DNA from: Corynespora cassiicola
Taxonomy: Eukaryota > Ascomycota > Dothideomycetes > Pleosporales > Corynesporascaceae
Length of the DNA stretch: 64,000 bases
Direction: 5' to 3'
NCBI GenBank assembly: GCA_022059125.1
Contig: JAEUWY010000001.1
Location: 5,022,001-5,086,000 of the forward strand
The position numbers were made by a program, and so were the translations under genes. Position 1 is the first letter of the stretch. Each line of letters begins with the position of its first letter. Under the pieces are notes generated by a model. It was not told the DNA's origin, made no database searches, and saw only the letters and a program-made list of their open reading frames with translations. Below are positions 1-10,670 of this stretch, in pieces.

Positions 1-208
1 GTTCTTACAAAACACAGGTTTGTGATGCAACAGTTGTGCCGTGTCAAAGGCAGTAAGGTGCGGAAGTAAGGTGGATGCGGAGAAAAGCTCGGTGGTGAAC
101 GGCAGTCTTGGCGACCCAAACTTTTTGCTCATCCAGCTTCGACGCGTCTACCATCATCTCTCTCCCCGCGTTATGGCCGCGTGAAGGCCGCATCACCTCC
201 ATCCTCTC
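1..208. other. left edge, no gene seen
   Basis: Short open frames occur on both strands, but none resembles a known protein. It probably carries the promoter and 5' leader of the PPR gene that follows. Confidence 0.4.
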
Positions 209-3200
209 ATGCCACGAGCCTCCGTTCCCAATGGAAGGTTTCTTGCGACCGCGGATTCCCCAATCCTTCCCTTCCTCGCTCCTCGAGTTTTCGCCGAATC
301 TCCTATCCAACGGAAGAGCCCGCACCGAGATGGCCCGGTCACTCAGTCGAAGAGGAGGCACCAGGAATGCAAGGAGAGTCAGGCCGTAGATAAAATTCGA
401 TGCAGGAACTCAGCTTGTCAGAATGGGCCCTCGGGCTCTGCAATGTTGGGAGCTTCACACCCAGGCAAAACTGTGCATCTTCACCAGGCATCAACATTAG
501 GTCTCTCGTCATCCAATCGCCCTTACCGGAAAGAACTCAAATTGAGCCCTGTGGATCTGCGCTACCTCGATATATCGATATTTGCCCGTCAACAGTCCCG
601 TTGTTATGCTACTGGAACAAGTCCGACATCGGGAGCGGCCACAGCGTCTTCTCCGTCCGATGCTCAGCACCAAAGGCATCGGCTGATAAGGAGGGTAGTA
701 CCCAAGCCATCGATGGTCCGGAAGCGTAATATACGTCTTCCACGCCGCACCCACACTCGAGAAGTTTGGGAAAAGCTGCGGCGCAGAAAAAAAGGACTCT
801 CAAAGCGCAAGAAAGGAGTCATATTACACTTAGGCCGGTTGATCACCTTTTTATCCTATTTTCCGAAATTGGGAGATGGCGAGTTGCTTAAAAGAGGCAA
901 ATTCAGAAGCATGCGCCGACGTTTGTTCAACTTTGAGCGTTTGCGACCTGAGAGTGTCGATATGACACGGATTGAAAAAACGGGAGCAGTCAGTTTTGGC
1001 CATATGACTAGAGTCTTTGCAGCACTGGATCACAAAGCTTATCCTGGAATAAAAAAAACCACCCTCAGTCTTTGCATAAAACACATTCCTCAATGTGAGG
1101 AGTGGGTTGATGCATTGCTACGAGACGTTGAGCCAATGGATACAAAGCAGATGTATCAAAATTGGATTGCTCAGAAAGAGGAGGATAGAGCCATTTCCTG
1201 GATTCACATTCTGGTATGGCTACTGGACCATCAGCCCGACCGCGCGCTACAATTCGTACACGTTCTTGCCAGTGGCCCCTCCTTCAATCGAGGAGAGTTT
1301 ATACTCGCGGATTCTTTGGAACATATTGCTCGATATTTTACCAAGCGGTCACGGCACGGAGCGTCTGACATGGTTGTAGCGAGCTTCTGTCCTATCTTCA
1401 GGGATGTTTTCTCTCGGCACCTAATCAAATTTCGAGGCATTTGTTCACAGGACTTGCTGATGAACATTGCTCAGTTGGCAACTGTGGAGGACTTGACCCG
1501 AATTTTCAACCTTCTGCTGGACAACAACGCATTCATCGAATGGCCGACTCTGCTGCACTATGCCAACGTCTTCGGCAAAGCAGGTAATCATCATCAAGCT
1601 CTACGTTGCCTTCACAGAATTGCCAGGATTATGGGCGTACCCGCTGCAAGAAAGCAAATCGTGGCTTCTAAAGACTTTGTTTGGACGTGCGCTGCAATTC
1701 TTCGCGGCAGCATGAAGAACCGTGGATACCACGAGTCAACTACCATTGTCAGTGATTTCGTCAAACTCGGAGTAAAGTTTGACGTTTTACTATACAACGT
1801 CATCATCAGCAACGCTATGGAAGCCGGAGACTACGCTACTGCATTTCAAGTGTATAATAACCTTGAAGAGCACGGACTGAAGCCGGACAAGTACACCTAT
1901 TCGATCCTCCTCCATGGATGCTATAAATCCCACGAGCCTGCAAAGTTCCACGAGTTCGCAGAACACTGCGCTGAGATGGCAATAACGTTGAACGATCCAT
2001 GGTTAGCGACAGACTATCTTTGCTACGTCTTTTTCCGATATCGCCAGAGAGTAGATGCTGAGAAGTTTGAGGCCATCTTGGCCCATGCTTATTGTCGGTT
2101 CTTTTCCGCAAAGCCTCTTTTATCGTTAAGTACCATTCTACCAGGCAACCATCTTCAAAGTGCTGCGAATGAACAGACCGGGAAGAGTAGTAGTGAATAC
2201 TTCACTCCCCCGGCACCTGCTCTCCATCTGATGATCCAGGCTTGGATCAGGTTGGCTGGAGAGTTTAGCAGCAAGCATGTTTGGGAGCTTTATGTCCAAT
2301 TTCGAAGGCTTGTCAGGGATGACCCTGAGCAGGCATTGGTTGATTTGGCCAAGGCTCCAGTTGTGTGGAACGCTTTTCTCCACGCTTTCTGTCAGAAACA
2401 ACAGTTCGCGGACGCATCCCTCCTTATGAAAGACCTGATAGATCACGGCCCACGACCTAATGTCTTTTCATTCAATATTTTCATGCAAGCTTTTTTCAGG
2501 ACAGGTCAATTGAAGGCTGCTGAGCGCATGCAGGGACTTATGCAAATATATGGCGTGGAACCGGATGAATATACGTACGGTGTCATGGTGAGAGGATATG
2601 CAAAGGCGCAACTAGCCGAACGAGTTGGGGAGATCATGGACCATGTATCCGATGAGGACCAACTCGATCCCCAGCTTCTACAACTGCTGGGTAAGATCGT
2701 CAATCGCCAGTCGCTCTTGAAGGAGCTAGACATGAGTAAAAAGAGGAAAGAGGCAAAGGAACGAGAGTTGTTTGAGACTGAGAACACGAGGTGGATTGCA
2801 CCAGAGTGGTTTCCGCTAGATCTTCATGCTCTGCATCGGGATGAAGGGGAATCTTCGCGGTTGGATGAAAACGAAAACCCCCACTCCAGTGCATCGCCTT
2901 CAGAGAGCGTGTACTCGGGACTCAGCCAAGAGTCAAAACAACTGTTATCACACGATGCGGTTTCCGCATTGTCACAGTCTATCCCAGCCACAGTCGATGA
3001 GCTGCTTCCCACTATTGAGAACTCGCCACTCACCATCACGAATCATCGACCCAGAATCGAACAGACACAAGAAATATCAGAAGAGCGTCAAACTACCAGT
3101 ACACTGGCCAAACCCGAAGTCGAACAGGCTCTCCGACCCCATGCCGAAACCCAAGAATTTGAATCGATCCAGTCCCTATCTCATTCTTCCCCTCCTGCCG

Positions 3201-3640
3201 CGTCCCCAACATCTCAAGCCCCAGCCAAACCGCCGAAGCGCTCAAAAAGCCCGCCATCAAAGACTCCGAGTAGACCCATTGTTTTCACCACAGAGGCCAT
3301 GAAGGTTATGAAGTTCAATTCGCATACCATACCGGAGAATGGCCAGCCAGTACGTAACACTAAGAATGTCTCAGAAAAGAAAAAGGAAGGGAAAAGGAGC
3401 TCTTCCCGCTTGGCGAGGTCTGGTGCACTTGCTTTGAAGAAGTCAAGAGAGAAGAAGAGGAAGGTAGAGCAGTCTCTACCTGCAGATACCAACATCGCAA
3501 TGAACCATCCAGCCATGGGAAATGAAGGTCAAGAAAGAGCGAAAGAGGGCAAATTACAGTCGCTCGAACGCTCAGTGGATCAGCCGAACAAAGAGCATAA
3601 CACTCTGAGGCACCTTATCGAGCGGGTTTCACAGAATTAA
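209..3640 (+). CDS. mitochondrial pentatricopeptide-repeat (PPR) protein
   Basis: A single open frame of up to 1143 residues. PPR proteins bind organellar RNA and help its processing, stability or translation. Helix-turn-helix repeats of PPR type are visible at about residues 525-600 (YNVIISNAMEAGDYATAF, then GLKPDKYTYSILLHGC) and 715-815 (VVWNAFLHAFCQ, FSFNIFMQAFFRTGQ, GVEPDEYTYGVMVRGYAKA). The N-terminus is rich in Arg and Ser and poor in acidic residues, as in mitochondrial presequences. The start is uncertain: Met1 at 209 is the first in-frame ATG, but Met79 (at 443) also begins a plausible presequence. The last ~250 residues are low-complexity, Ser/Pro/Gln-rich, then Lys/Arg-rich. It resembles the CYA5-like fungal PPR group; the RNA target cannot be told from sequence. 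Confidence 0.85.
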   Translation: MPRASVPNGRFLATADSPILPFLAPRVFAESPIQRKSPHRDGPVTQSKRRHQECKESQAVDKIRCRNSACQNGPSGSAMLGASHPGKTVHLHQASTLGLSSSNRPYRKELKLSPVDLRYLDISIFARQQSRCYATGTSPTSGAATASSPSDAQHQRHRLIRRVVPKPSMVRKRNIRLPRRTHTREVWEKLRRRKKGLSKRKKGVILHLGRLITFLSYFPKLGDGELLKRGKFRSMRRRLFNFERLRPESVDMTRIEKTGAVSFGHMTRVFAALDHKAYPGIKKTTLSLCIKHIPQCEEWVDALLRDVEPMDTKQMYQNWIAQKEEDRAISWIHILVWLLDHQPDRALQFVHVLASGPSFNRGEFILADSLEHIARYFTKRSRHGASDMVVASFCPIFRDVFSRHLIKFRGICSQDLLMNIAQLATVEDLTRIFNLLLDNNAFIEWPTLLHYANVFGKAGNHHQALRCLHRIARIMGVPAARKQIVASKDFVWTCAAILRGSMKNRGYHESTTIVSDFVKLGVKFDVLLYNVIISNAMEAGDYATAFQVYNNLEEHGLKPDKYTYSILLHGCYKSHEPAKFHEFAEHCAEMAITLNDPWLATDYLCYVFFRYRQRVDAEKFEAILAHAYCRFFSAKPLLSLSTILPGNHLQSAANEQTGKSSSEYFTPPAPALHLMIQAWIRLAGEFSSKHVWELYVQFRRLVRDDPEQALVDLAKAPVVWNAFLHAFCQKQQFADASLLMKDLIDHGPRPNVFSFNIFMQAFFRTGQLKAAERMQGLMQIYGVEPDEYTYGVMVRGYAKAQLAERVGEIMDHVSDEDQLDPQLLQLLGKIVNRQSLLKELDMSKKRKEAKERELFETENTRWIAPEWFPLDLHALHRDEGESSRLDENENPHSSASPSESVYSGLSQESKQLLSHDAVSALSQSIPATVDELLPTIENSPLTITNHRPRIEQTQEISEERQTTSTLAKPEVEQALRPHAETQEFESIQSLSHSSPPAASPTSQAPAKPPKRSKSPPSKTPSRPIVFTTEAMKVMKFNSHTIPENGQPVRNTKNVSEKKKEGKRSSSRLARSGALALKKSREKKRKVEQSLPADTNIAMNHPAMGNEGQERAKEGKLQSLERSVDQPNKEHNTLRHLIERVSQN

Positions 3641-4145
3641 TAGAGCAAGCTTCAGCTGTTCGAGGTGTGAGTATTCGGACGCTTGCTATGTGCGATGTAG
3701 AGCTTCTTGTAAGGGTGCAGTCATATCGAGTAAGTTGACTCGTGTACACCTACCAACTATACACTTTGTATGGTAAATGCTTGTACGATATTGGAACAGA
3801 CTAGACGCTCAATACCCATGCGGATGAGCGAGTAATCACATAGAAGATGCTCATATACAAAGTATATCTCATAAAGTTTGGCAGCGACAGTTGTGATTGT
3901 GTACAGGAAGTCAGCAATTGAACATGGAAACCCACGGGTAATACTGCAATATCTCCATTTGGTAAATTCCAGCAAGTTCGGCTGGTTCATTAATGTAAAA
4001 TGGATATACGTGGCTATATCGAACGGGCAGATGAGGGAGATTTGGACTTAAGTGCGGAAATAGCCAGGATTACCGTTCATAGTTTTCGTTACACTAGCGA
4101 CGCCCATTTCCAATATGCCTCGTCTGCATGCTAGCTACAGAACAA
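3641..4145. other. intergenic, AT-rich
   Basis: Lies between the PPR stop codon and the 3' end of the SDR pseudogene. Only short open frames without family resemblance are present. Base composition turns distinctly AT-rich here compared with the PPR gene. Confidence 0.4.
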
Positions 4146-4769
4146 TCAAGCAAATGCTTGTCCGACTAGCTTTTTGCTCAACTTCCGCAGTTTTTCAGCT
4201 GCCTCTTTATCCATAGCCCACTCAGCAACTTGTCCAAATTGACAATTCGAAAGGTATGGGCTTTGCTCCTCAACGGGTAGTTCCTCGTCTCGCTTTTCGA
4301 ATTTATAGTCTGAGAACCGAACAGGATTTGTTCTGTGGCTCTCGCTAGTCATGTTCACGATCCGGGCCTTGCCTTGTACCGCCGCTGGGAACTTTTCGGA
4401 GAGCAGGTTTGTCAACAAAAAGTTTCCAAGGTGATTTGCAGCAAACTGGCCCTTGATGCCTTCAGGACACCTCTTACGATGCGAAGATACCATTGTAGCA
4501 TTGTTGATTATGATGTCGACCTGTGGAATCAGTACTGCGACCTTGCTGTCTGCTTCGCGGATAGATGCTTGGCTGAGGAGGTCGACAGACACGGTTGCGA
4601 TCTTTGCGTCGGGGTGACTGGTACGAATATCTGCTGCTGCAGCTTCAATGCTCTAGGGCGTGCCGGATGCAAGAATCAGGAGATCAGGTAAAGCCTAAGC
4701 AATGGCCTTGGCTGTAAATTCACCGATACTGCCTTTAGAAATACCGGTGAGAATAACTGAGGCTGTCAT
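4146..4769 (-). pseudogene. short-chain dehydrogenase/reductase (SDR) pseudogene
   Basis: Read from an ATG at 4769, the frame gives a Rossmann start (SVILTGISKGSIGEFTAKAI, the TGxxxGxIG cofactor site), then a TAG at 4697-4695, a second TAG at 4655-4653, and an open stretch to TGA at 4148-4146. Later SDR landmarks are VDIIINNAT (the usual NNAG altered), the conserved AANHLGNFLLTNLL and GKARIVNMTSESH. Both stops fit CAG (Gln) changed to TAG by C-to-T. The frame ends shortly after the β5 region, before any YxxxK catalytic pair, so the active site is missing. It looks like a retinol-dehydrogenase-like fungal SDR. The two stops and the lost C-terminal half make it non-functional. Confidence 0.85.
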
Positions 4770-6040
4770 CATCTGAAGTGGCAGTAGTCGAGGATCGAAT
4801 GGTCTGATATTTAGCCATTCTTTGGGTTTTGAGTGGTTAATTGAAAAGGAGAAATACCAAATTAATCCTTTACCTCATTAACAGAGGCCTTTGCCACATC
4901 TGTCCCCGTGGTCTTCGTGCTAAATTTAATGTACAAAGTCATGTCGAAGGTTTTCGATCTGTCTTTCTTTTCAGAAACTGGAGGAAGCGATAGGAACAAA
5001 TATTGAGGAATATGTAGCTTGATTTTGGTTTTGCCAATATAAGCATATATTTTGATACTAGAATATAGATTCTGATCCCTTTCCTTCATATGCCCAGTGT
5101 CAGTAACTGACCTATGGTGTCCTTGTAAAACGCTCAACTGCATAAAACCCGGCAACATGTACATGTTTTAAGGAATGTAGGGTAAATTTTGCCAGGCATA
5201 TTAATGTTTAGGACGACCCGGACTAAAGTTATCGGCCCGGAGGGCAGGCGGACGGTGGGCGGACGGTCGCCCCATCTATTAGCAACACAACTCTATATTT
5301 AATGATGAACATTGCATCGATAAGATTTCTTTAGAAACCTGGGGGATTCCTTGAAACGCCGCGAGGTCACGAGAAGGTTCGTAAAAGTATAGGGAACTAC
5401 AGACAAAGGACTCGGCATGAAAAATACACATAGTCTTATACTCAGAGAGTACAGAGTGAACAGGCTTCACTATACAGTGGGATATTGAAGTCAAAGTATA
5501 TTCTTGTACAGCTTCTCGAACTTGTGTAACCGACTCTATTTGATTCTTGTCTTGCAGGATGGGAGTTAATGCAGTTTTAGGATGCTCTAATTCCAAAGCA
5601 AAAGCAGTCCGTAAATGGGGTCACGGGCTTTACAACTAACAAGAATAAATACATAGCTTCCCTAATGGGAAACATACTTTAAGAAAGACTATGCAGTGTG
5701 AACGAGCCTCAAATCCGATAAACCATCGGAGATGTTATGTCCTTTCAGGTTTGTAGTACTTCTCCCGCACTAGAAAAATATCATTTGATTGCCAGATACT
5801 TAAATACCATGACAAAGAAACGAATACATCATATTTTTGAGGCATGAATGTCATATTATCTTTTAACTTTCACCGTCTAGGGTCAAAGGCTGTTCGCGAA
5901 AACGCGACTCTCGCCTTCACTACAGTCAACCCACCCAATTAAGCGAGAAACCTCCGTGTCTATGTTGATACCTCCCTTTTATCCTTTCCCGCAATCTATC
6001 ATCACTAAACCAACCAACGCAGCAGCCAAATTTCCAAAAG
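4770..6040. other. AT-rich intergenic stretch between two pseudogenes
   Basis: Mostly AT-rich with many stop codons in all frames. A short GC-rich patch sits at about 5211-5275. No gene, transposase or terminal repeat was recognised. The stretch may hold remnants of older sequence decayed beyond recognition. Confidence 0.4.
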
Positions 6041-7057
6041 ATGTCAAGCTCAACCGATGCTCTCACCTACTCCATCTTGCCAAACCTTGGATGCGATCAA
6101 TTCATCTTATTGACTGAAGATAAAAATGACAAATTTTCTAGTGCTGGTGAGCTTGTGGCAATCGAGTTCGACCCTGAAGACTCCAGGGACACCAACAGGC
6201 AGATCTTCAAGGTGCACCGGCGTATGCTCTTCCGGTACTCCCAGTATTTCTGGGATACGTTGGGCGGAGTGTGAAAGCCGCATGCACAAGAGACCGTCCT
6301 CCATCTCGATGACTCCAAACCATCTCTTTGTTAGTCAGGAAGAAGCCTTGAGGGTTTGATATGGTTCTTTAATTAAAGAAGATGCTAACGTAGTATTCCT
6401 TGGCCAGTCGGAATCTTTCTGCGGTGGGCCTACTTTGGGGAAGCACTCTCAGAAAACTGGATCACCGCCACTGGCAAGAGTAGCGATAATCTTTCACAGC
6501 GTGGCTATGACGCCTACCTCATCATGCTCCAAGTGTATACAATGGCAGAGAAGCTCATTGCGCCAGAATCCAAGTGGCAGATCCACGAAGAATTTGTGAA
6601 AGACTACAATGGTCTTGTAACGGAGGACACATACTGTCTCGCATCATGCGCCTTCAAGAACCTGCCTGCGAATTCGCCAATCCTCTAGCTCCTGGTCAAC
6701 AAGCATTGCCTGCACTGAGATGCGCAGCTCGACACCGACATGGACCTTGACCGCCAAGCCGCCCTTCCGATCAGATTCCTGCACGGTGCCATGATACGAT
6801 TCGGCCAGCAACATGGCATGTCAATTACCGAGATCACCGAAGACGAAGGGAACTACTGCTACAGCGAGCACAAAGACGACAATGGCATGGGATTCTGTGG
6901 CAAGCATCGCCACATGGAATACGACGAGAGGACAGACTATGGCTACTTTGTGTTCAAGCCCGAAGAGGAGCGCGATGAGACGTCCGACATGTTTGACGAG
7001 ATGTCTGATGTCATGTCTGATGTGGACTCCATGGCCACCGATGTCGAAATGGGTTAA
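6041..7057 (+). pseudogene. BTB/POZ-domain protein pseudogene
   Basis: Exon 1 (6041-6329) and exon 2 (6408-7057) are joined by a normal 78-nt intron (GTTAGT donor, GCTAAC branch, CCAG acceptor). The frame reads as a fungal BTB/POZ protein: FKVHRRMLFRYSQYFWDTL, then LHLDDSKPSL, then across the intron FGIFLRWAYFGEAL, then a C-terminal half ending in an acidic Met/Asp/Ser tail. BTB domains mediate dimerisation and cullin-3 binding. Three in-frame stops break it: TGA at 6272-6274, TAG at 6686-6688 and TGA at 6716-6718. The first falls where BTB proteins usually have Trp. All three can be explained by single transitions (TGG to TGA, CAG to TAG). Splice sites and the frame are otherwise intact, so inactivation seems recent. 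Confidence 0.85.
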
Positions 7058-7579
7058 AATTGCCTGGCATCTGTGGGATGGACATTGACAAACAGCACGG
7101 AGGACGATCGGAATGAGCGATGCTCCCAACAAATGTACTGGCAAATACCGCACGACACCAGAGCGTGCTAAGGCTAGACGAAGAGGTCCGGAGCAAAGAG
7201 TTCGGGAGACCGGGATATTTTTCCAAGAGTCTGATGCGTAGTTGGCGCCTGGTAACCATCCAAAACATGAGCAATTGCACGTCTACATGCCCTCTCCCTG
7301 TGATGTTGAGCCGAATAACCATGGCGTCGACCCCTTGAGCCAAATACAGACGTCAATATCGGAAAAGCAACAGCAAATACCTCGGGAAGTCGGAACTCCA
7401 GTACAGGGGATGGCCCGTGCCACCCATAGCTCCAAGCAACAAACGCGCCTCAGCCCCCGCCCGCACCCCAGAACGACTTCCGCATCCCCACCGGCAGTCC
7501 AGTCCGTTGCGCCTTGCCGTACCATGTCTTCGTTCCTCCTCACAGCCCATTAATTGTTTCTCTTTTACCATTCCGCGCC
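7058..7579. other. intergenic, upstream of MCT1
   Basis: No supported gene. The last ~150 bases are pyrimidine-rich, as in fungal 5' leaders, and should carry the MCT1 promoter. Confidence 0.4.
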
Positions 7580-8999
7580 ATGTCGACACCCTTGACTCCT
7601 GCGGCGGCAGCGCGTCTGGCTTCAGCCATCCCGCGCGTCAGCACATGCTCGCAATGCGGAGGCAGCCTCCGGAGAAGCACCACAGCCACGGCGACGGGCA
7701 GACAGCGACGATGGATGAGCAGCACAAAGCCTGACCTCAAGCGGCCAAAGACGGCCATTTTCTTTCCCGGTAAATAACATGTACTTTTCTTTCAAACAAT
7801 GTCTAGGCTGCGATCTCATGGCCGTACGTGTCACTGTCAATGTTAAACCAGGCGCAACACTACACTCGTCTTCCATGTTATGACTTTCCCAGAGAGAAAA
7901 AGGGCTAACCACCAATTTCCTCACCCTTCCAGGCCAAGGCGTCCAAAGAGTCGGAATGGCCAACCCCTGGCTCGAAGCCTTCCCCCGAACCGCCCAACCC
8001 ATCCTCGACGAAATCGACGAAACCCTCCAGCTCCCCCTCACCAAGATAATCTCCTCGGGCACAAACGCACAGCTCACGCAGACGGAAAACGCCCAGCCGG
8101 CCATCATGGCGACCTCGATCCTGATCCTGCGCGTCATGGAGCAGGAATTCGGCTTCCGCCTGCCCGACCGCGTCGACATCACGCTGGGCCACTCGCTCGG
8201 CGAGTTCGCCGCCCTCGTCGCGGGCGGCTACCTCGACTTTGGCGACGCCCTCACCATGGTGCGCCGCCGCGCCGAGGTCATGGCGCGCTGCAGCGCCGCC
8301 GCCGTCGAGAAGGAGGGCGGCGAGTTCGGCATGGTGGCTCTCGTCTGCGAGTCCGAAGCCCACCTGCGCTCCCTCATCGCCGGCATCCGCGAGTTCCTCG
8401 AGCTGTCCACGCCCGGGAGCAAGACCAACACCGAGGACCTGCCCGCCGTCCAGCAGGTGCTGATTGCGAATATCAACTCCAAGAACCAGATTGTGCTCAG
8501 TGGGAGCATTGCCAGGATCAATACGCTGCTGGCCAATCTGAGGCAGTTTGGCGGGCATGACCCCAGGCATGTGCGGTTGAAGAGCGATTCTCCGTTTCAT
8601 AGCCCCCTCATGAAGCCCGCCCAGGAGACTATGAAGCGCATCTTGTACAAGGAGCGGCCGGACGGGTCCGACATTGTCACCTGGCCCGGCATCATGCCCT
8701 GCGTGTCAAATGTCACCGGCTTGCCGTTTGCGAACAAGGACGAGCTCAAGGACCTGCTCGCTCGCAGCTGCGTCGAGACGGTGCAGTGGTGGCGGTCCGT
8801 CAGGTACCTGCACGAGGAAGAGAAGGTGAAGCGTTACGTGGGCATTGGCCCGGGGAAGGTCGGGAGGAATCTTGTGGGCAAGGAGGTTGGCATGAAGGGG
8901 GCCGTGAAAGGTGGCGGAGTGTGGGGGATCACAAGTCCAAAGGAGATGGAGGAGGTTCTAAAGGCGTTAGATGACACGGAGACGGTGGTGGAGGACTGA
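7580..8999 (+). CDS. MCT1: mitochondrial malonyl-CoA:ACP transacylase
   Basis: Transfers malonyl from CoA to acyl carrier protein in mitochondrial type II fatty-acid synthesis, which feeds lipoate production. Exon 1 is 7580-7769 and exon 2 is 7933-8999 (163-nt intron, GTAAAT...CCAG), giving 418 residues. The splice restores the FPGQG motif. FabD-family landmarks are GHSLGEFAAL with the nucleophile Ser151, the MVRRRAEVM segment with the carboxylate-binding Arg, and SPFHSPLM with catalytic His286. The first ~45 residues are rich in Arg, Ser and Ala and lack acidic residues, which fits a mitochondrial presequence. An upstream in-frame ATG-less extension was ignored; ATG at 7580 gives the best presequence. 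The gene is convergent with the SDR gene 271 bp downstream. Confidence 0.93.
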
Positions 9000-9270
9000 G
9001 TGAGTTGGCCAAGCTACTCTTCCTCCCTTGGTGGTGAGGGTGGCAGGGCGTGTATATTGTTCAAGGGCAGTTGCATGTGCGTGCCATTGCCATTGTATTC
9101 GTACCCGAGAAGAATACATGAGCGCTCCTCTCCTCTGCCCACTCCGTCCCGTTCCGTCGGCTCTGTGCCCTTCATAGTACACCACACATGGCGTAGGAGG
9201 CCCACCAAGAGCAGTGGCAGATCTGGACTCCACCAGAACCTCCAGGCTCTCTCCACACGACAAGCCCGAT

Positions 9271-10670
9271 CTACGTCCCCTGAATGTTCAGCCCGGCATC
9301 CACCTGGATCTTGACTCCAGTCATGCTCGTATTCTTCGCGAGCATGATGAAGGCATCCGCACAGTCTTGCAAGAAAGTCTCATGCTTGAGCGCCGCCTTG
9401 TCTTTGACCGCCTCGATCGTCTCAGGCGGGTATTTCAGGCCCTAAATTATGCATTAGTATCCGAACAACACTCGGAAGCATGGCGAGAGAGGAGGACATC
9501 GTCGGTTGCAGAAAAGGCAAAGTCATGGCAATTTTGAGATGGAAATGCACAACAAACATACCCATTCGGTGAGCAGCAGCCCGGGCAGCACCGTGTTAAC
9601 TCGGATTTTGGGGCCCTGAGTCGATGCGAGGCACTTGACCAGCTGGACCTGCGCTGCTTTTGTGACGGCGTAGGCCATGGAGGAGCCGCCTTGGGACGTC
9701 GCCTGTGGGCAATTGCGTTAGTTTCGCCCATCATTCTTTTCCCCTATTCTGTTGGACGACTTTTTTTTCGAAGCCACCGGGGAGGACATGGCGTACCGCG
9801 ATGGAACCCGTAGTGAGGAGATGTCCGCCCTCAGGGTTCTCAAGAAACGTTGGTTTTGCGGCTTTGAGCAGAGCATGCGGCGCCTTGACATTGGCGGACC
9901 AGCACTGTGGAAGGAAAAAAAAAAGGCTACATTAGCCAATGGACAGCATGGGGAAGGGGAAGGTCAACTTACCCGGTCCCATTCGGTCTCATCCATGGCA
10001 TCTAGATCTCCAAATTGTGTAAATCTGGTCCAGCCCTATATTTATTTTTTCAACTTAGCTGGGCTCATCTCCGCAATAGCAGCGAGATGTCAAAGGTGGG
10101 GATTGCATACCGCATTTGCAACTACGATGTCCAATCCGCCGAGGAGTTTGATCGTCTCATCGACTGCGCGATGGCATTCCGCCGTCGAGGTCATGTCCTA
10201 CGTTTTCCTTCTCTCAGCACGGGTGCATTTTATGGGGCACACATGTGAGGCATTTTCCCAAAAGATGAGCCAAAAGGTAGTCGTACCGCTTTGATGACCA
10301 CGGCCTTGACGCCATGAGCCTCGCAGGCCTTCTGCACCTTCTCGGCAGGCTCCACGCGGTTGAAGTAGTTGATTGCCACATTGCTTCCCTCCTTTGCGAA
10401 GGTGTTGGCAATGACCTCGCCGAGTCCACTGTGGCGTTTTGTGTCAGTTGTTGGGCTTATCGTTTGTCGGGTGGGAGCGTAAACGGCAATTGAGAGACAG
10501 CCCGACTGTCGGAGAGTATAGTGGGGGGAGGGGACATGCGGATTCAGAAGAAGCGCATGAAATCACACAGGGGAATTGGGCAGGATGGCAAAGTGAAAAG
10601 AAACGGAGGATTCGGCGTACGCAGAGCCGCCGGTAATCAGCACGTTCCTGCCCTTTAGGTTGTACGGCAT
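9271..10670 (-). CDS. SDR-family oxidoreductase, seven exons
   Basis: Exons in order: 10670-10621, 10428-10287, 10197-10111, 10035-9973, 9904-9797, 9702-9562 and 9441-9271. All six introns have GT-AG ends and the lengths sum to 762 nt, 253 residues. It is a classical SDR: TGGSAGLGE at residues 13-21 binds NAD(P), VVANAGW carries the NAG motif, TTGSIA holds catalytic Ser148, and YAVTK gives Tyr161 and Lys165. The Asn-Tyr-Phe-Asn-Arg stretch after β2 suggests NADP preference (inference). The substrate is unknown. No single exon is long enough to be noticed as a gene, so simple frame scanning misses it. Unlike the SDR pseudogene at 4.1-4.8 kb it is intact, and the two are different subfamilies. 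Confidence 0.9.

Noticed and set aside
4862..5596. Two ~100-codon minus-strand frames in the AT-rich island
   Set aside because: Lys/Thr/Ile-rich translations with no motif or splice continuity; random open frames are expected at this length.
7905..8600. 231-codon minus-strand frame antisense to MCT1
   Set aside because: Mirror of a strongly coding, C-biased region; the sense strand carries all catalytic motifs of the transacylase.
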